64,000 bases of DNA from DASXRA01 sp036558905 (GTDB taxonomy: Bacteria; Actinomycetota; Actinomycetes; Mycobacteriales; Jatrophihabitantaceae), in contig DATBER010000032.1 in NCBI GenBank assembly GCA_036558905.1, forward strand, positions 93,927 through 157,926, written 5' to 3'. Shown here one piece after another: positions 55,929 through 63,607 of this stretch. A model generated the notes under the pieces. It worked only from the letters and a program-made list of their open reading frames with translations, did no database searches and was not told the DNA's origin. The translations under genes and the position numbers were made by a program. Within the stretch, counting starts at the first letter, position 1. Every line of letters begins with the position of its first letter.

Positions 55929-57035
55929 TTGCCCGAGCCCATCGAGGTCCGCAAGGTGCCGCTGCACAGCGTCGCCGACGCCAGCGAGCTGCAGAAGCTG
56001 ATCCAGGACGGGGTGATCGACGCCGACCGCGTCATCGCCGTCGTGGGCAAGACCGAGGGCAACGGCGGCGTCAACGACTACACCCGCATCATCGCCGATC
56101 GGGCCTTCCGCGAGGTGCTCGTCGCGTCCGGCACCCGGGACGCCGAGGCGGTCAAGCAGATCCCGATCGTGTGGTCGGGCGGCACCGACGGGGTGATCTC
56201 GCCGCACGCCACGATCTTCGCGACCGTGCCGGCGTCGGCCGCACCGGCCACCGACGAGCCGCGGCTGACCGTCGGGTTCGCGATGAGCGAGCCGATCCGA
56301 CCCGAGGACATCGGCCGTACCGCCATGATCACCAAGGTGGCCGCCGCGGTGCGTACCGCGATGGAGCGCGCCGGCATCGACGACCCGGGCGACGTGCACT
56401 ACGTGCAGACCAAGACGCCGCTGCTGACCATCGACACGATCCGTGACGCCAAGGCCCGCGGCCACGACGTGTTCACCGAGGACACGCTCGCGTCGATGGA
56501 CGTGTCCAACGGCACAACCGCGCTGGGCATCGCCGTCGCACTGGGCGAGATCAACATGCCCACCGACGCCGACGTGTTGCGCGACCGCACTCTGTACTCG
56601 TCGGTGGCCTCGTGCTCGTCCGGGGTGGAGCTGGACCGGGCCCAGGTCGTGGTGGTGGGCAACGCCCGGGGCATCGGCGGGCGGTACCGCATCGGGCACA
56701 GCGTCATGCGCGACGCCTTGGACGCCGACGGCATCTGGGCGGCCGTGCGCAGCGCCGGCCTGGACCTGCCGTCGCGCCCGCACCCGGACGACATCGACGG
56801 CCGGCTGGTGAACGTGTTCCTCAAGTGCGAGGCGTCGCAGGACGGGCAGGTGCGGGGCCGGCGCAACGCGATGCTCGACGACTCCGACGTGCACTGGCAC
56901 CGCCAGATCAAGGCGTGCGTCGGGGGAGTGGCGGCCGCGGTCACGGGCGACCCGGCGGTGTTCGTATCGGTATCGGCCGCCCACCAGGGACCCGACGGCG
57001 GGGGCCCGGTGGCGGCCATCGTCGACCTTGCCTGA
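55929..57035 (+). CDS. Ring-opening amidohydrolase: barbiturase / cyanuric acid hydrolase family
   Basis: Opens a cyclic amide, either barbiturate to ureidomalonate or cyanurate to carboxybiuret. The 368-residue protein shows the three-fold domain pattern of AtzD, with a Ser-Lys pair in each: Lys41 (GKTEGNGGVNDYTR) with Ser83 (VWSGGTDGV); Lys162 (QTKTPLLT) with Ser231 (ASCSSGVE); Lys299 (FLKCEASQDGQ) with a Ser near 347-349 (VSVSAAHQGPDGGG). Start codon is TTG. The neighbourhood of uracil-type permease, molybdenum hydroxylase and nucleoside hydrolase favours barbiturase over cyanurate hydrolase. Confidence 0.9.
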   Translation: MPEPIEVRKVPLHSVADASELQKLIQDGVIDADRVIAVVGKTEGNGGVNDYTRIIADRAFREVLVASGTRDAEAVKQIPIVWSGGTDGVISPHATIFATVPASAAPATDEPRLTVGFAMSEPIRPEDIGRTAMITKVAAAVRTAMERAGIDDPGDVHYVQTKTPLLTIDTIRDAKARGHDVFTEDTLASMDVSNGTTALGIAVALGEINMPTDADVLRDRTLYSSVASCSSGVELDRAQVVVVGNARGIGGRYRIGHSVMRDALDADGIWAAVRSAGLDLPSRPHPDDIDGRLVNVFLKCEASQDGQVRGRRNAMLDDSDVHWHRQIKACVGGVAAAVTGDPAVFVSVSAAHQGPDGGGPVAAIVDLA

Positions 57036-57042
57036 CCGCCGC

Positions 57043-57090
57043 CGGTTTTGGTCACCGGGTCTCATATATGCGGCCGGGTGACCAAAACCG
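57043..57090 (+). repeat. Dispersed palindromic element, copy 3 (between barbiturase and hisE)
   Basis: Arms CGGTTTTGGTCACC (57043-57056) and GGTGACCAAAACCG (57077-57090) are perfect 14-bp inverted repeats around a 20-base loop with the AT-rich centre CTCATATATGC. This copy is intergenic, eight bases after the barbiturase stop, yet the same peptide frame as in the other copies is open (GFGHRVSYMRPGDQNR). It marks the right end of the accessory block. Confidence 0.85.
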
Positions 57091-57109
57091 AGGGGGTGAG
57101 CGGCGCCGG

Positions 57110-57115
57110 TAGGCT
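57110..57115 (+). promoter_or_regulatory. Candidate -10 element of hisE-hisG
   Basis: TAGGCT, eleven bases before the hisE ATG at 57126; a transcript would have a leader of about four bases. Confidence 0.4.
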
Positions 57116-57125
57116 CAGCGGTGCC

Positions 57126-57389
57126 ATGAAGACCTTCGACGAGCTGTTCGCCGAGCTGACCGACCGGCAGCGCAATCGGCCCCCTGGTTCGGCCACCGTC
57201 GAGGCGTTGGACGCCGGGGTACACGCCCAGGGCAAGAAGGTCGTCGAGGAGGCCGCCGAGGCCTGGATGGCCGCCGAGCACGAGTCGGCCGACCGCACCG
57301 CCGAGGAGATCAGCCAGCTGCTCTACCGCGTGCAGGTGCTGATGCTGGGCTGCGGGCTCACCCTCGCCGACGTGTACCGACATCTGTAG
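57126..57389 (+). CDS. hisE: Phosphoribosyl-ATP pyrophosphohydrolase
   Basis: Second step of histidine synthesis. The 87-residue MazG-like helical protein has MKTFDELFAELTDRQ at the start and the metal-binding KKVVEEAAEAWMAAEHES and AEEISQLLYRVQVLM blocks. Stand-alone HisE of this length is usual in actinobacteria. The ATG at 57126 gives the family start; a longer in-frame reading would include the palindromic repeat. Followed by hisG after 39 bp. Confidence 0.94.
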   Translation: MKTFDELFAELTDRQRNRPPGSATVEALDAGVHAQGKKVVEEAAEAWMAAEHESADRTAEEISQLLYRVQVLMLGCGLTLADVYRHL

Positions 57390-57428
57390 GCGCCGAACGC
57401 CCATCCCGCCTCCAGAAGAAGGTCCCCT

Positions 57429-58277
57429 ATGACGCTCCGCATCGCCGTTCCGAACAAGGGCTCGCTGGCCGAACCGGCCAGCCAGATGCTGTCCGAGGCG
57501 GGTTACCGCCAGCGCAGCGACAGCCGCGAACTCGTCCTGATCGACGCCGACAACGACACCGAGTTCTTCTTTCTCCGCCCGCGCGACATCGCGATCTACG
57601 TCGGCTCGGGCCGCCTCGACGTCGGCATCACCGGCGAGGACCTGCTGCTCGACTCGGGCGCGGAGGCCGACGCGATCCTGCCGCTCGGCTTCGCCCGCTC
57701 GACGTTCCGGTTCGCCGCGCGGGCCGGGTCGGGGCTGACGCTCGAGCAGCTCGAGGGCAGGCGCGTCGCCACCGCCTACCCGGGCGTTGTCGAGGCTTAC
57801 CTGGTCGAGCGCCGCATCGCCGCGGAGGTGATCCGGCTCGACGGCGCGGTCGAGACCGCTGTGCGGCTGGACGTCGCCGATGCCATCGCCGACGTCGTCT
57901 CAACGGGTACCACGCTGCGCAACGCCGGCCTGGAGATCTTCGGCGAACCGCTGTTGTCCAGCCAGGCTGTACTGATCCGCGGACGCGATGTCGAGCCGTC
58001 ATCGCAGGTCGAGCAGCTGGTGCGCCGCCTGCAGGGCGTGATCATCGCCCGGCAGTACGTGCTGATGGACTACGACATCGGCAACCACTTGGTCGAGAAG
58101 GCGGTCGCCGTGGCGCCTGGCCTCGAATCGCCGACGATCTCGCCGCTTCATGTAGCCGGGTGGTCGGCCGTGCGCGTCATGGTGCCGCGCAAGGACACCA
58201 ACCGGATCATGGACGAGCTGTGGGACATAGGTGCTCGCGGCATCCTGGTAACCGACATCCACGCGTGCCGGCTGTGA
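57429..58277 (+). CDS. hisG: ATP phosphoribosyltransferase (long form)
   Basis: First, feedback-controlled step of histidine synthesis. The 282-residue protein is the long form: a two-lobed catalytic part with IAVPNKGSLAEPASQML near 4, SGRLDVGITGEDLLLDSG near 60, the PRPP loop VSTGTTLRNAGLEIFG near 160, and a C-terminal ACT-like regulatory domain from about 210 that binds histidine. ATG with AGAAGAAGG upstream. Its stop overlaps the PH-domain gene. Confidence 0.95.
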   Translation: MTLRIAVPNKGSLAEPASQMLSEAGYRQRSDSRELVLIDADNDTEFFFLRPRDIAIYVGSGRLDVGITGEDLLLDSGAEADAILPLGFARSTFRFAARAGSGLTLEQLEGRRVATAYPGVVEAYLVERRIAAEVIRLDGAVETAVRLDVADAIADVVSTGTTLRNAGLEIFGEPLLSSQAVLIRGRDVEPSSQVEQLVRRLQGVIIARQYVLMDYDIGNHLVEKAVAVAPGLESPTISPLHVAGWSAVRVMVPRKDTNRIMDELWDIGARGILVTDIHACRL

Positions 58278-58738
58278 GCGAACGGAGCAATGCTGTGAAC
58301 GCGCTCGTCGTCACGTCCCGTCCGGTCAAGACGGCCCGGGCTGCGACCATCACGGCCGGGGTCGTGTTCCTGGTCTTCCTGGTCGTCGCCATCGTCATGC
58401 CACACGCCAACGCCGGGGCACATTTCTCCTGGAAGGACCAGCTGTCCACCGGCGTCGTCGGCGCCGTGCTGGCCGGCCTGATCCTGGTGTTCACCCGGCC
58501 CCGTCTGCGCGCCGATGCGAGCGGCGTCCACATCCGCAACCACTGGGGCCCGTACAAGACGATCCCGTGGGACGTGATCGTGGGCGTCGAATTCCCCAAG
58601 AAGCGCCGCTTCGCCCGGCTGGTGCTGCCCGCCGACGAGACGATCGCGCTGTACGCGGTGCAGCGGGCCGATCGTGAGCGGTCGGTGGCCGTGATGCGCG
58701 ACCTGCGCGAGCTGCTCGAACAGAACCGCAGAACCTGA
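58274..58738 (+). CDS. PH-domain membrane protein
   Basis: A 154-residue protein with two hydrophobic segments (about 24-42 and 57-76) followed by a bacterial PH-like domain (RLRADASGVHIRNHWGPYKT, IPWDVIVGVEFP, then a C-terminal helix). The same kind of gene follows hisG in Streptomyces and relatives, so this is conserved core synteny. GTG overlaps the hisG stop; GTG at 58295 with ACGGAG upstream is an alternative. Function unknown. Confidence 0.82.
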   Translation: MSERSNAVNALVVTSRPVKTARAATITAGVVFLVFLVVAIVMPHANAGAHFSWKDQLSTGVVGAVLAGLILVFTRPRLRADASGVHIRNHWGPYKTIPWDVIVGVEFPKKRRFARLVLPADETIALYAVQRADRERSVAVMRDLRELLEQNRRT

Positions 58739-58741
58739 CCG

Positions 58742-59950
58742 GTGCTCGCCGGCATCCTGATAGCGGCCGGCATCGTCGTGGCGGTGGCGGCGACGATGCT
58801 GGCGATCCGGCGCCGTCGCCACCGCGATCTGGGTACCTCGGCCGACCGGGCCACGTTCGACACGCTCCACACGGCCAGCCTGGCCACTCCCGGCCTGCGC
58901 GAAGGGCTGACCGAGCACGGTGCCGAGCGGGCGGTGCGCCACCTGCGCACCCTGCTCGGCACGTCCGCGGTGGCGATGACCGACCGGTCGCGGATCCTCG
59001 CGATCGAGGGTGTGCACCACCACGCCGAGCAGGCGATGAGCCACGTCCAGGCCGTGCTGCACACCGGCGTCACGTCGGTGCTGGGCTCGCCCGTCGTCTG
59101 GTGCGGCTCGGCCGACTGCCCGGTACGCGCCGCCGTCGCCAGTCCGATCGTCGACGGCGACGCCGTGGTGGGCGCGCTGGTCGCCTACAGCCGCGACTCG
59201 TCGGCCATGCTGGTGCGCGCCGTCGACGAGGTGGCCCGGTGGGTGTCCGGGCAGGTCGAGCTGGCCGCCGCCGACCGGCAACGCACTCGGATGATGGAGG
59301 CCGAGCTGCGCGCGCTTCGGGCCCAGATCAGCCCGCACTTCATCTACAACTCGCTGACCGCCGTCGCGTCGTTCGTGCGCACCGACCCGGACCGGGCCCG
59401 CGAGCTGCTGCTCGAGTTCGCCGACTTCACCCGCTACGCGCTGCGTCACCGCGGCGAGTTCACCACGCTGGCCGAGGAACTGCGCAACACCGAGCGCTAC
59501 CTGGTGCTCGAACAGGCCCGGTTCACCGACCGGCTGATGGTCGGCCTGCACGTCGCCCCCGAGGTGCTGCCCATTGCGGTGCCGTTCCTGGTCGTCCAGC
59601 CGCTGGTCGAGAACGCCGTACGGCACGGTCTGGAGGGCCATACCGGCGCGGTCACCGTGACCATCCACGCGATCGACGAGGGCACCGACGCGCTCATCAC
59701 CGTCGAGGACGACGGCCCCGGGTCGGACCCGGACGTGATCCGCTCCGCGCTCGTGCACGACACGCCGTCCACTTCGGTCGGCCTGGGCAACGTCGACGCC
59801 CGGCTGCGGCACGTGTACGGCGACCGTTACGGACTGGTCGTCGAGACGGCGCCGGGCGAGGGAACAAAGGTCAGTTTCCGGGTCCCGAAGTTCGCGCCGG
59901 GCGTCCGCCCTTCCCTGACCGAGTTGTCGGAGTTAGCCTCCGAGGAGTGA
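58742..59950 (+). CDS. LytS/YpdA-type sensor histidine kinase
   Basis: A 402-residue kinase with one N-terminal membrane segment (about 3-21), a GAF-like sensing region (about 40-175), the His-kinase block LRALRAQISPHFIYNSLTAV with the phosphorylated His in PHF, and an ATP-binding domain with VVQPLVENAVRHGLEG and VEDDGPGSDP. Coupled by a 4-base overlap to a LytTR response regulator. Relatives (YpdA, BtsS, LytS) sense pyruvate or other carboxylates and control transporters, which fits the symporter two genes downstream. Confidence 0.9.
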   Translation: MLAGILIAAGIVVAVAATMLAIRRRRHRDLGTSADRATFDTLHTASLATPGLREGLTEHGAERAVRHLRTLLGTSAVAMTDRSRILAIEGVHHHAEQAMSHVQAVLHTGVTSVLGSPVVWCGSADCPVRAAVASPIVDGDAVVGALVAYSRDSSAMLVRAVDEVARWVSGQVELAAADRQRTRMMEAELRALRAQISPHFIYNSLTAVASFVRTDPDRARELLLEFADFTRYALRHRGEFTTLAEELRNTERYLVLEQARFTDRLMVGLHVAPEVLPIAVPFLVVQPLVENAVRHGLEGHTGAVTVTIHAIDEGTDALITVEDDGPGSDPDVIRSALVHDTPSTSVGLGNVDARLRHVYGDRYGLVVETAPGEGTKVSFRVPKFAPGVRPSLTELSELASEE

Positions 59951-60663
59951 CTACCACCGGTCTGCTTCGCGCGCTGGTGGTCGACGACGAAGAGCCGGCC
60001 CGCGAGGAACTGGCCTACCTGCTCGGCAACGACGGCCGAGTCGGTCAGGTGCGCTGCGCCGGCAGCGGTTCCGAGGCGTTGCGGCTGCTCGCCGAGGAAC
60101 CGGTCGACGTCGTCTTCTGCGATCTGAAGATGCCCGGACTGCAGGGTATGGAGCTGGCCCGGGTGCTGGCCCGGTTCGCCGAACGTCCGCGCATCGTCTT
60201 CGTCACCGCCTATGACGAACACGCCGTCGAGGCGTTCGAGCTCCAGGCCGTCGACTACGTGATGAAACCCGTTCGGGCCGCACGCCTGGCCGAGGCGGTT
60301 CGCCGCGTCATATCCGGAGCGGGCACTCCCGACACCGGTGACGAGACGATCCCGGTCGAGCTGGCCGGCGTGACCCGGTTCGTGAGCCGCTCGCAGGTGC
60401 GCTACGTCGAGGCCCACGGCGACTACGCCCGCCTGCACACCGCCGCCGGCAGCCACCTCGTGCGAGTGCCGCTGTCCGCGCTGGAGGAGCGCTGGGCCGA
60501 AGCCGGATTCGTGCGCATCCACCGCAGCACGCTCGTCTCGCTGGCCCACGTCGACGAGGTGCGCGTGGCCGACGGGCGGTGCACGGTACGCCTCGGCCAC
60601 GACGAGCTGCCGGTCAGCCGCCGGCACACCCGGGAACTGCGCGAGCGGGTCATGCACCGGTGA
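59947..60663 (+). CDS. LytTR-type response regulator
   Basis: A 238-residue regulator with a receiver domain (ALVVDDEEPAREELAYLL, phosphoacceptor Asp59 in VVFCDLKMPG, Lys in DYVMKPV) and a C-terminal LytTR DNA-binding domain (SRSQVRYVEAHGDYARLHT, VRIHRSTLVSLAHVDEVR). GTG overlaps the kinase stop. LytTR proteins bind paired direct repeats; none was clearly recognised next to the transporter start, which may be read from the same transcript. Confidence 0.92.
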   Translation: MTTTGLLRALVVDDEEPAREELAYLLGNDGRVGQVRCAGSGSEALRLLAEEPVDVVFCDLKMPGLQGMELARVLARFAERPRIVFVTAYDEHAVEAFELQAVDYVMKPVRAARLAEAVRRVISGAGTPDTGDETIPVELAGVTRFVSRSQVRYVEAHGDYARLHTAAGSHLVRVPLSALEERWAEAGFVRIHRSTLVSLAHVDEVRVADGRCTVRLGHDELPVSRRHTRELRERVMHR

Positions 60664-61028
60664 GCGGCAACCGGGTGCGCATCACCCATCCGCGTACCGA
60701 TGCGGCTCGCCGGGTACCGGCCCGCCCGGTGATCCACGAGATCGACGAGCAGACGCAACTGGGCGAGGTGTACATGACCTCGCTGGTACGCAGCCAGCGG
60801 CGACTGGCCCTGCTCGTCTGCTCGCTCACCGCACTCTTGCTCGGCGGCACCGCCCTGGTCGGCGCGCTGGTCCCCGGCTTCTCCCGGCTGCGGTTGTTCG
60901 GGATCTCGGTGCCGTGGCTGGCGCTCGGCGTGCTGGTCTACCCGCTGATGATCGCGCTGGGCGCATACGCGGTACGGCACGCCGAGCGCAACGAGCGCGA
61001 CTTCACCGCGCTGGTGGAACGCAAGTGA
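60660..61028 (+). CDS. Small two-helix membrane protein, DUF485-like position
   Basis: A 122-residue protein with a soluble N-terminus of about 45 residues and two membrane helices (about 47-70 and 81-105). It overlaps both the response regulator and the symporter by four bases. In acetate symporter operons of this type a small DUF485-type membrane protein (YjcH in E. coli) precedes the permease; length and layout fit, although the sequence match is weak. Confidence 0.7.
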   Translation: MSGNRVRITHPRTDAARRVPARPVIHEIDEQTQLGEVYMTSLVRSQRRLALLVCSLTALLLGGTALVGALVPGFSRLRLFGISVPWLALGVLVYPLMIALGAYAVRHAERNERDFTALVERK

Positions 61029-62845
61029 CGCACGGGTACGCGATCGGCGCGGTCGCGGCCGTTGCGGTCACGACCGTGGCGGTCGGCGCGCTGGGCCTAC
61101 GCCGGGCCCGTACGACCAGCGACTTCTACGTCGCGTCCCGGGTCGTCTCGCCGCGGTGGAACGCCGCTGCGATCGGCGGCGAGTACCTGTCGGCGGCGTC
61201 GTTCCTGGGCATTGCCGGACTGATCCTCGCCTTCGGCTACGACGTGCTGTGGTACCCGGTGGGCTACACCGCCGGGTACCTGATCCTGCTCGCTGTCGTC
61301 GCCGCCCCGCTGCGCCGGTCCGGGGCGTACACGCTGCCCGACTTCGCCGAGATCCGGCTGGGCTCGCCGGTGGTGCGCCGGTTGGCCAGCCTGCTGGTGG
61401 TGCTGATCGGCTGGCTCTACCTGGTGCCGCAGTTGCAGGGTGCCGCGCTGACGCTGCGCACCCAGACCGGCGCGCCGCACTGGCTGGGCGGACTGGTCGT
61501 CGTGGGCGTGGTGCTGTGCGCGGTGGCCATCGGCGGCATGCGCTCGATCACGTTCGCGCAGGCGTTCCAGTTCTGGCTGAAGTTCACCGCGCTGCTCGTC
61601 CCGGCCATCGCCGTGCTGAGCGTCTGGCACCAACGCCACGACACCATCGGCGACGGCTACCCGACCGTGCCGCGGTCCACGACGGTCACCGTCTCGTCGG
61701 CAACGACGGTCCGGGTCGAGCAGCCCGAGACGCTGGTGATCCACGGCGCTGTCGACGGCCGGCCGGTCGGCGGACCGGTAACGCTCGCGCGCGGCGAGTA
61801 CCACCTGGGCGCGAACACTCGGGTGGACCTGCGGGCCGGCGACGTGGTGCCCGTCGTGACCTCACTGCCGACCCAGCACAACGCCGACTGGCTGCGCCCG
61901 CTGGGCAGCGGCCAGGACCATCCGCTGTACGCCAGCCTGTCGCTGATGCTGGCGATCTGCCTCGGCACGATGGGCCTGCCGCACGTGCTGGTCCGCTTCT
62001 ACACCAACCCGGACGGGCGCGACGCCCGGCGCACCACGCTGATTGTGATTGCCTTCCTGTCGTCGTTCTATCTGCTGCCGACGCTGTTCGGCGCGTTCGG
62101 GCGACGCTACGTGCCGGACCTGCTGCTGACGGGCAACACCGACGCCACCGTGCTCTTGCTGCCCGAACGGATGCTGGCCGGCCTGCCCGGGACGCTGCTC
62201 GGCGCCCTGGTTACCGCCGGCGCATTCGCAGCCTTCCTGTCCACCGCGTCCGGGCTGACCGTGTCGGTGGCCGGCGTGCTGTCGCAGGACGTGGTGCGGC
62301 GGCGCCCCGACCCGCGGCGCGCGCACCGCATCCGCGCGTTCCGGCTCAGCGCGATCCTGGCGATCGGCGTGCCGTACCTGCTCAGCCTGCCCAGCGAACG
62401 CATCGGGCTGGCCGCCGTGGTCGGGCTGGCGTTCGCGGTGGCCGCCTCGTCGTTCTGCCCGCTGCTCGTACTCGGCATCTGGTGGCGGCGCCTGACCGAC
62501 GCCGGCACAGTGGCCGGGCTGGTGTGTGGGGGAGTGCTGGCCAGCATCGCCGTGCTGATCACCGTTGTCGGGGGCCGCGAGCGTGGCTGGCTCGGCGCGC
62601 TGCTCGAACAGCCTGCGGCCTGTACGGTGCCGCTCGCGTTCGCCGTCATGATCGGTGTCTCGCTGCTGACGCGGTCACGCGTGCCGGCCGACGTCGGGCG
62701 GGTGATGGTGCGCCTGCACGTCCCGGAATCGCTGGATCTGGCCCGAGCCCGGCCGGCACGTGGCAACCGCTCGTCGCCCGCAACCGACCGCTCGTCGCAG
62801 GCGCCTCCACCTCTCGCCGACGCATCGGCGACGCCCACCGACTGA
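61025..62845 (+). CDS. Sodium/solute symporter (ActP/MctP-like monocarboxylate carrier)
   Basis: A 606-residue SSS-family protein with about 13 membrane segments: TTSDFYVASRVVSPRWNAAA, IGGEYLSAASFLGIAGLILAF and the AAFLSTASGLTVSVAGVLSQD block are typical of acetate/pyruvate carriers. Between about residues 200 and 290 it carries a roughly 85-residue beta-rich, non-membrane insert (VTVSSATTVRVEQPETLVIHG region) absent from E. coli ActP, probably outside the cell. Context with a LytS/LytTR system and an acetate permease supports a short-chain carboxylate. Confidence 0.9.
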   Translation: MTHGYAIGAVAAVAVTTVAVGALGLRRARTTSDFYVASRVVSPRWNAAAIGGEYLSAASFLGIAGLILAFGYDVLWYPVGYTAGYLILLAVVAAPLRRSGAYTLPDFAEIRLGSPVVRRLASLLVVLIGWLYLVPQLQGAALTLRTQTGAPHWLGGLVVVGVVLCAVAIGGMRSITFAQAFQFWLKFTALLVPAIAVLSVWHQRHDTIGDGYPTVPRSTTVTVSSATTVRVEQPETLVIHGAVDGRPVGGPVTLARGEYHLGANTRVDLRAGDVVPVVTSLPTQHNADWLRPLGSGQDHPLYASLSLMLAICLGTMGLPHVLVRFYTNPDGRDARRTTLIVIAFLSSFYLLPTLFGAFGRRYVPDLLLTGNTDATVLLLPERMLAGLPGTLLGALVTAGAFAAFLSTASGLTVSVAGVLSQDVVRRRPDPRRAHRIRAFRLSAILAIGVPYLLSLPSERIGLAAVVGLAFAVAASSFCPLLVLGIWWRRLTDAGTVAGLVCGGVLASIAVLITVVGGRERGWLGALLEQPAACTVPLAFAVMIGVSLLTRSRVPADVGRVMVRLHVPESLDLARARPARGNRSSPATDRSSQAPPPLADASATPTD

Positions 62846-62865
62846 CCGGTGTGAGCTGATGCACA

Positions 62866-62944
62866 CCCAGTGACCGCACTGGGAATGTCGGAGGGGTACC
62901 GGGCAGTTCGCCCGGCGCGCCGCTTCGCTCGGACAAGGTCCGAG
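62866..62944 (+). promoter_or_regulatory. Leader with three consecutive hairpins before the acetate permease
   Basis: Three perfect stems lie in a 120-base gap: CCCAGTG-ACCG-CACTGGG (62866-62883), CCGGGC-AGTTC-GCCCGG (62899-62915) and CTCGGAC-AAG-GTCCGAG (62928-62944), the last ending just before the CAGGAGCA ribosome site. The first could end the symporter transcript; together they form a structured 5' region that could control translation of the permease. Confidence 0.55.
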
Positions 62945-62965
62945 CCATCGGACAGGAGCAGGCAG

Positions 62966-63607
62966 ATGGCAGCAGTAGACACACGACCCGACGCGACCCA
63001 GGCTCCCTCTCGCGCCGTGTCAGCGATCGCCGACCCAGGACCTCTCGGCCTGGCCGGCTTCGCGCTGACGACCTTCGTGCTGTCGGTGTTCAACACCGGC
63101 ATGATCAAGACCGGTGACGGGGTCGTGCTGGGCCTGGCCCTCGCATACGGCGGCATCGCGCAGTTGGCCGCCGGCATGTGGGAGTTCGTCAAGGGCAACA
63201 CGTTCGGCGCCGTGGCGTTCGCGTCCTACGGCGGATTCTGGATCTCGTTCTGGTGGCTGCTCAACCACCTGCCGGCCGACACCAAGGACAACGACCTTCA
63301 CCACGGGCTGGGCGTGTTCCTGCTGGCTTGGGCGATCTTCACGTTCTACATGTTCATCGCGTCGTTGCGCACGACCGCTGCGGTAGCCGCGGTGCTCCTC
63401 GCGTTGACACTGACCTACGTCCTGCTGGCGATCGGCCAGTTCACGATGAACCCGACCGAGGTCACGAACACCGCCTACAAGGCCGGCGGCTGGGTGGGCC
63501 TGGTTACGGCGTTCCTCGCCTGGTACGCGTCGTTCGCGGCCGTCGCGAACTTCACGTTCAAGCGGGCCGTTGTGCCGACGGTTCCGCTCGAGGGCGGCCG
63601 GCCGTGA
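62966..63607 (+). CDS. GPR1/FUN34/YaaH-family acetate uptake transporter (SatP-like)
   Basis: A 213-residue protein with six membrane helices. The family signature near the first helix is present as PGPLGLAGFALTTFVLSVFN (about 24-43), followed by AYGGIAQLAAGMWEFVKGNT and FASYGGFWISFWWLL. It takes up acetate or succinate with protons. ATG at 62966 follows CAGGAGCA. Its stop overlaps the start of an acetyl-CoA synthetase-like frame, a logical acetate uptake and activation pair. Confidence 0.92.
   Translation: MAAVDTRPDATQAPSRAVSAIADPGPLGLAGFALTTFVLSVFNTGMIKTGDGVVLGLALAYGGIAQLAAGMWEFVKGNTFGAVAFASYGGFWISFWWLLNHLPADTKDNDLHHGLGVFLLAWAIFTFYMFIASLRTTAAVAAVLLALTLTYVLLAIGQFTMNPTEVTNTAYKAGGWVGLVTAFLAWYASFAAVANFTFKRAVVPTVPLEGGRP

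Noticed and set aside
55929..57035. s-Triazine (cyanuric acid) degradation locus
   Set aside because: The enzyme family allows it, but there is no AtzE/AtzF-type amidohydrolase or biuret hydrolase gene nearby, while uracil-type transport and nucleoside hydrolysis genes are.
57395..57407. GAACGCCCATCCC shared with the pyrK-pyrD spacer (6661-6673)
   Set aside because: A 13-base match without the hairpin partner or flanking similarity; could be a decayed copy but chance is not excluded.
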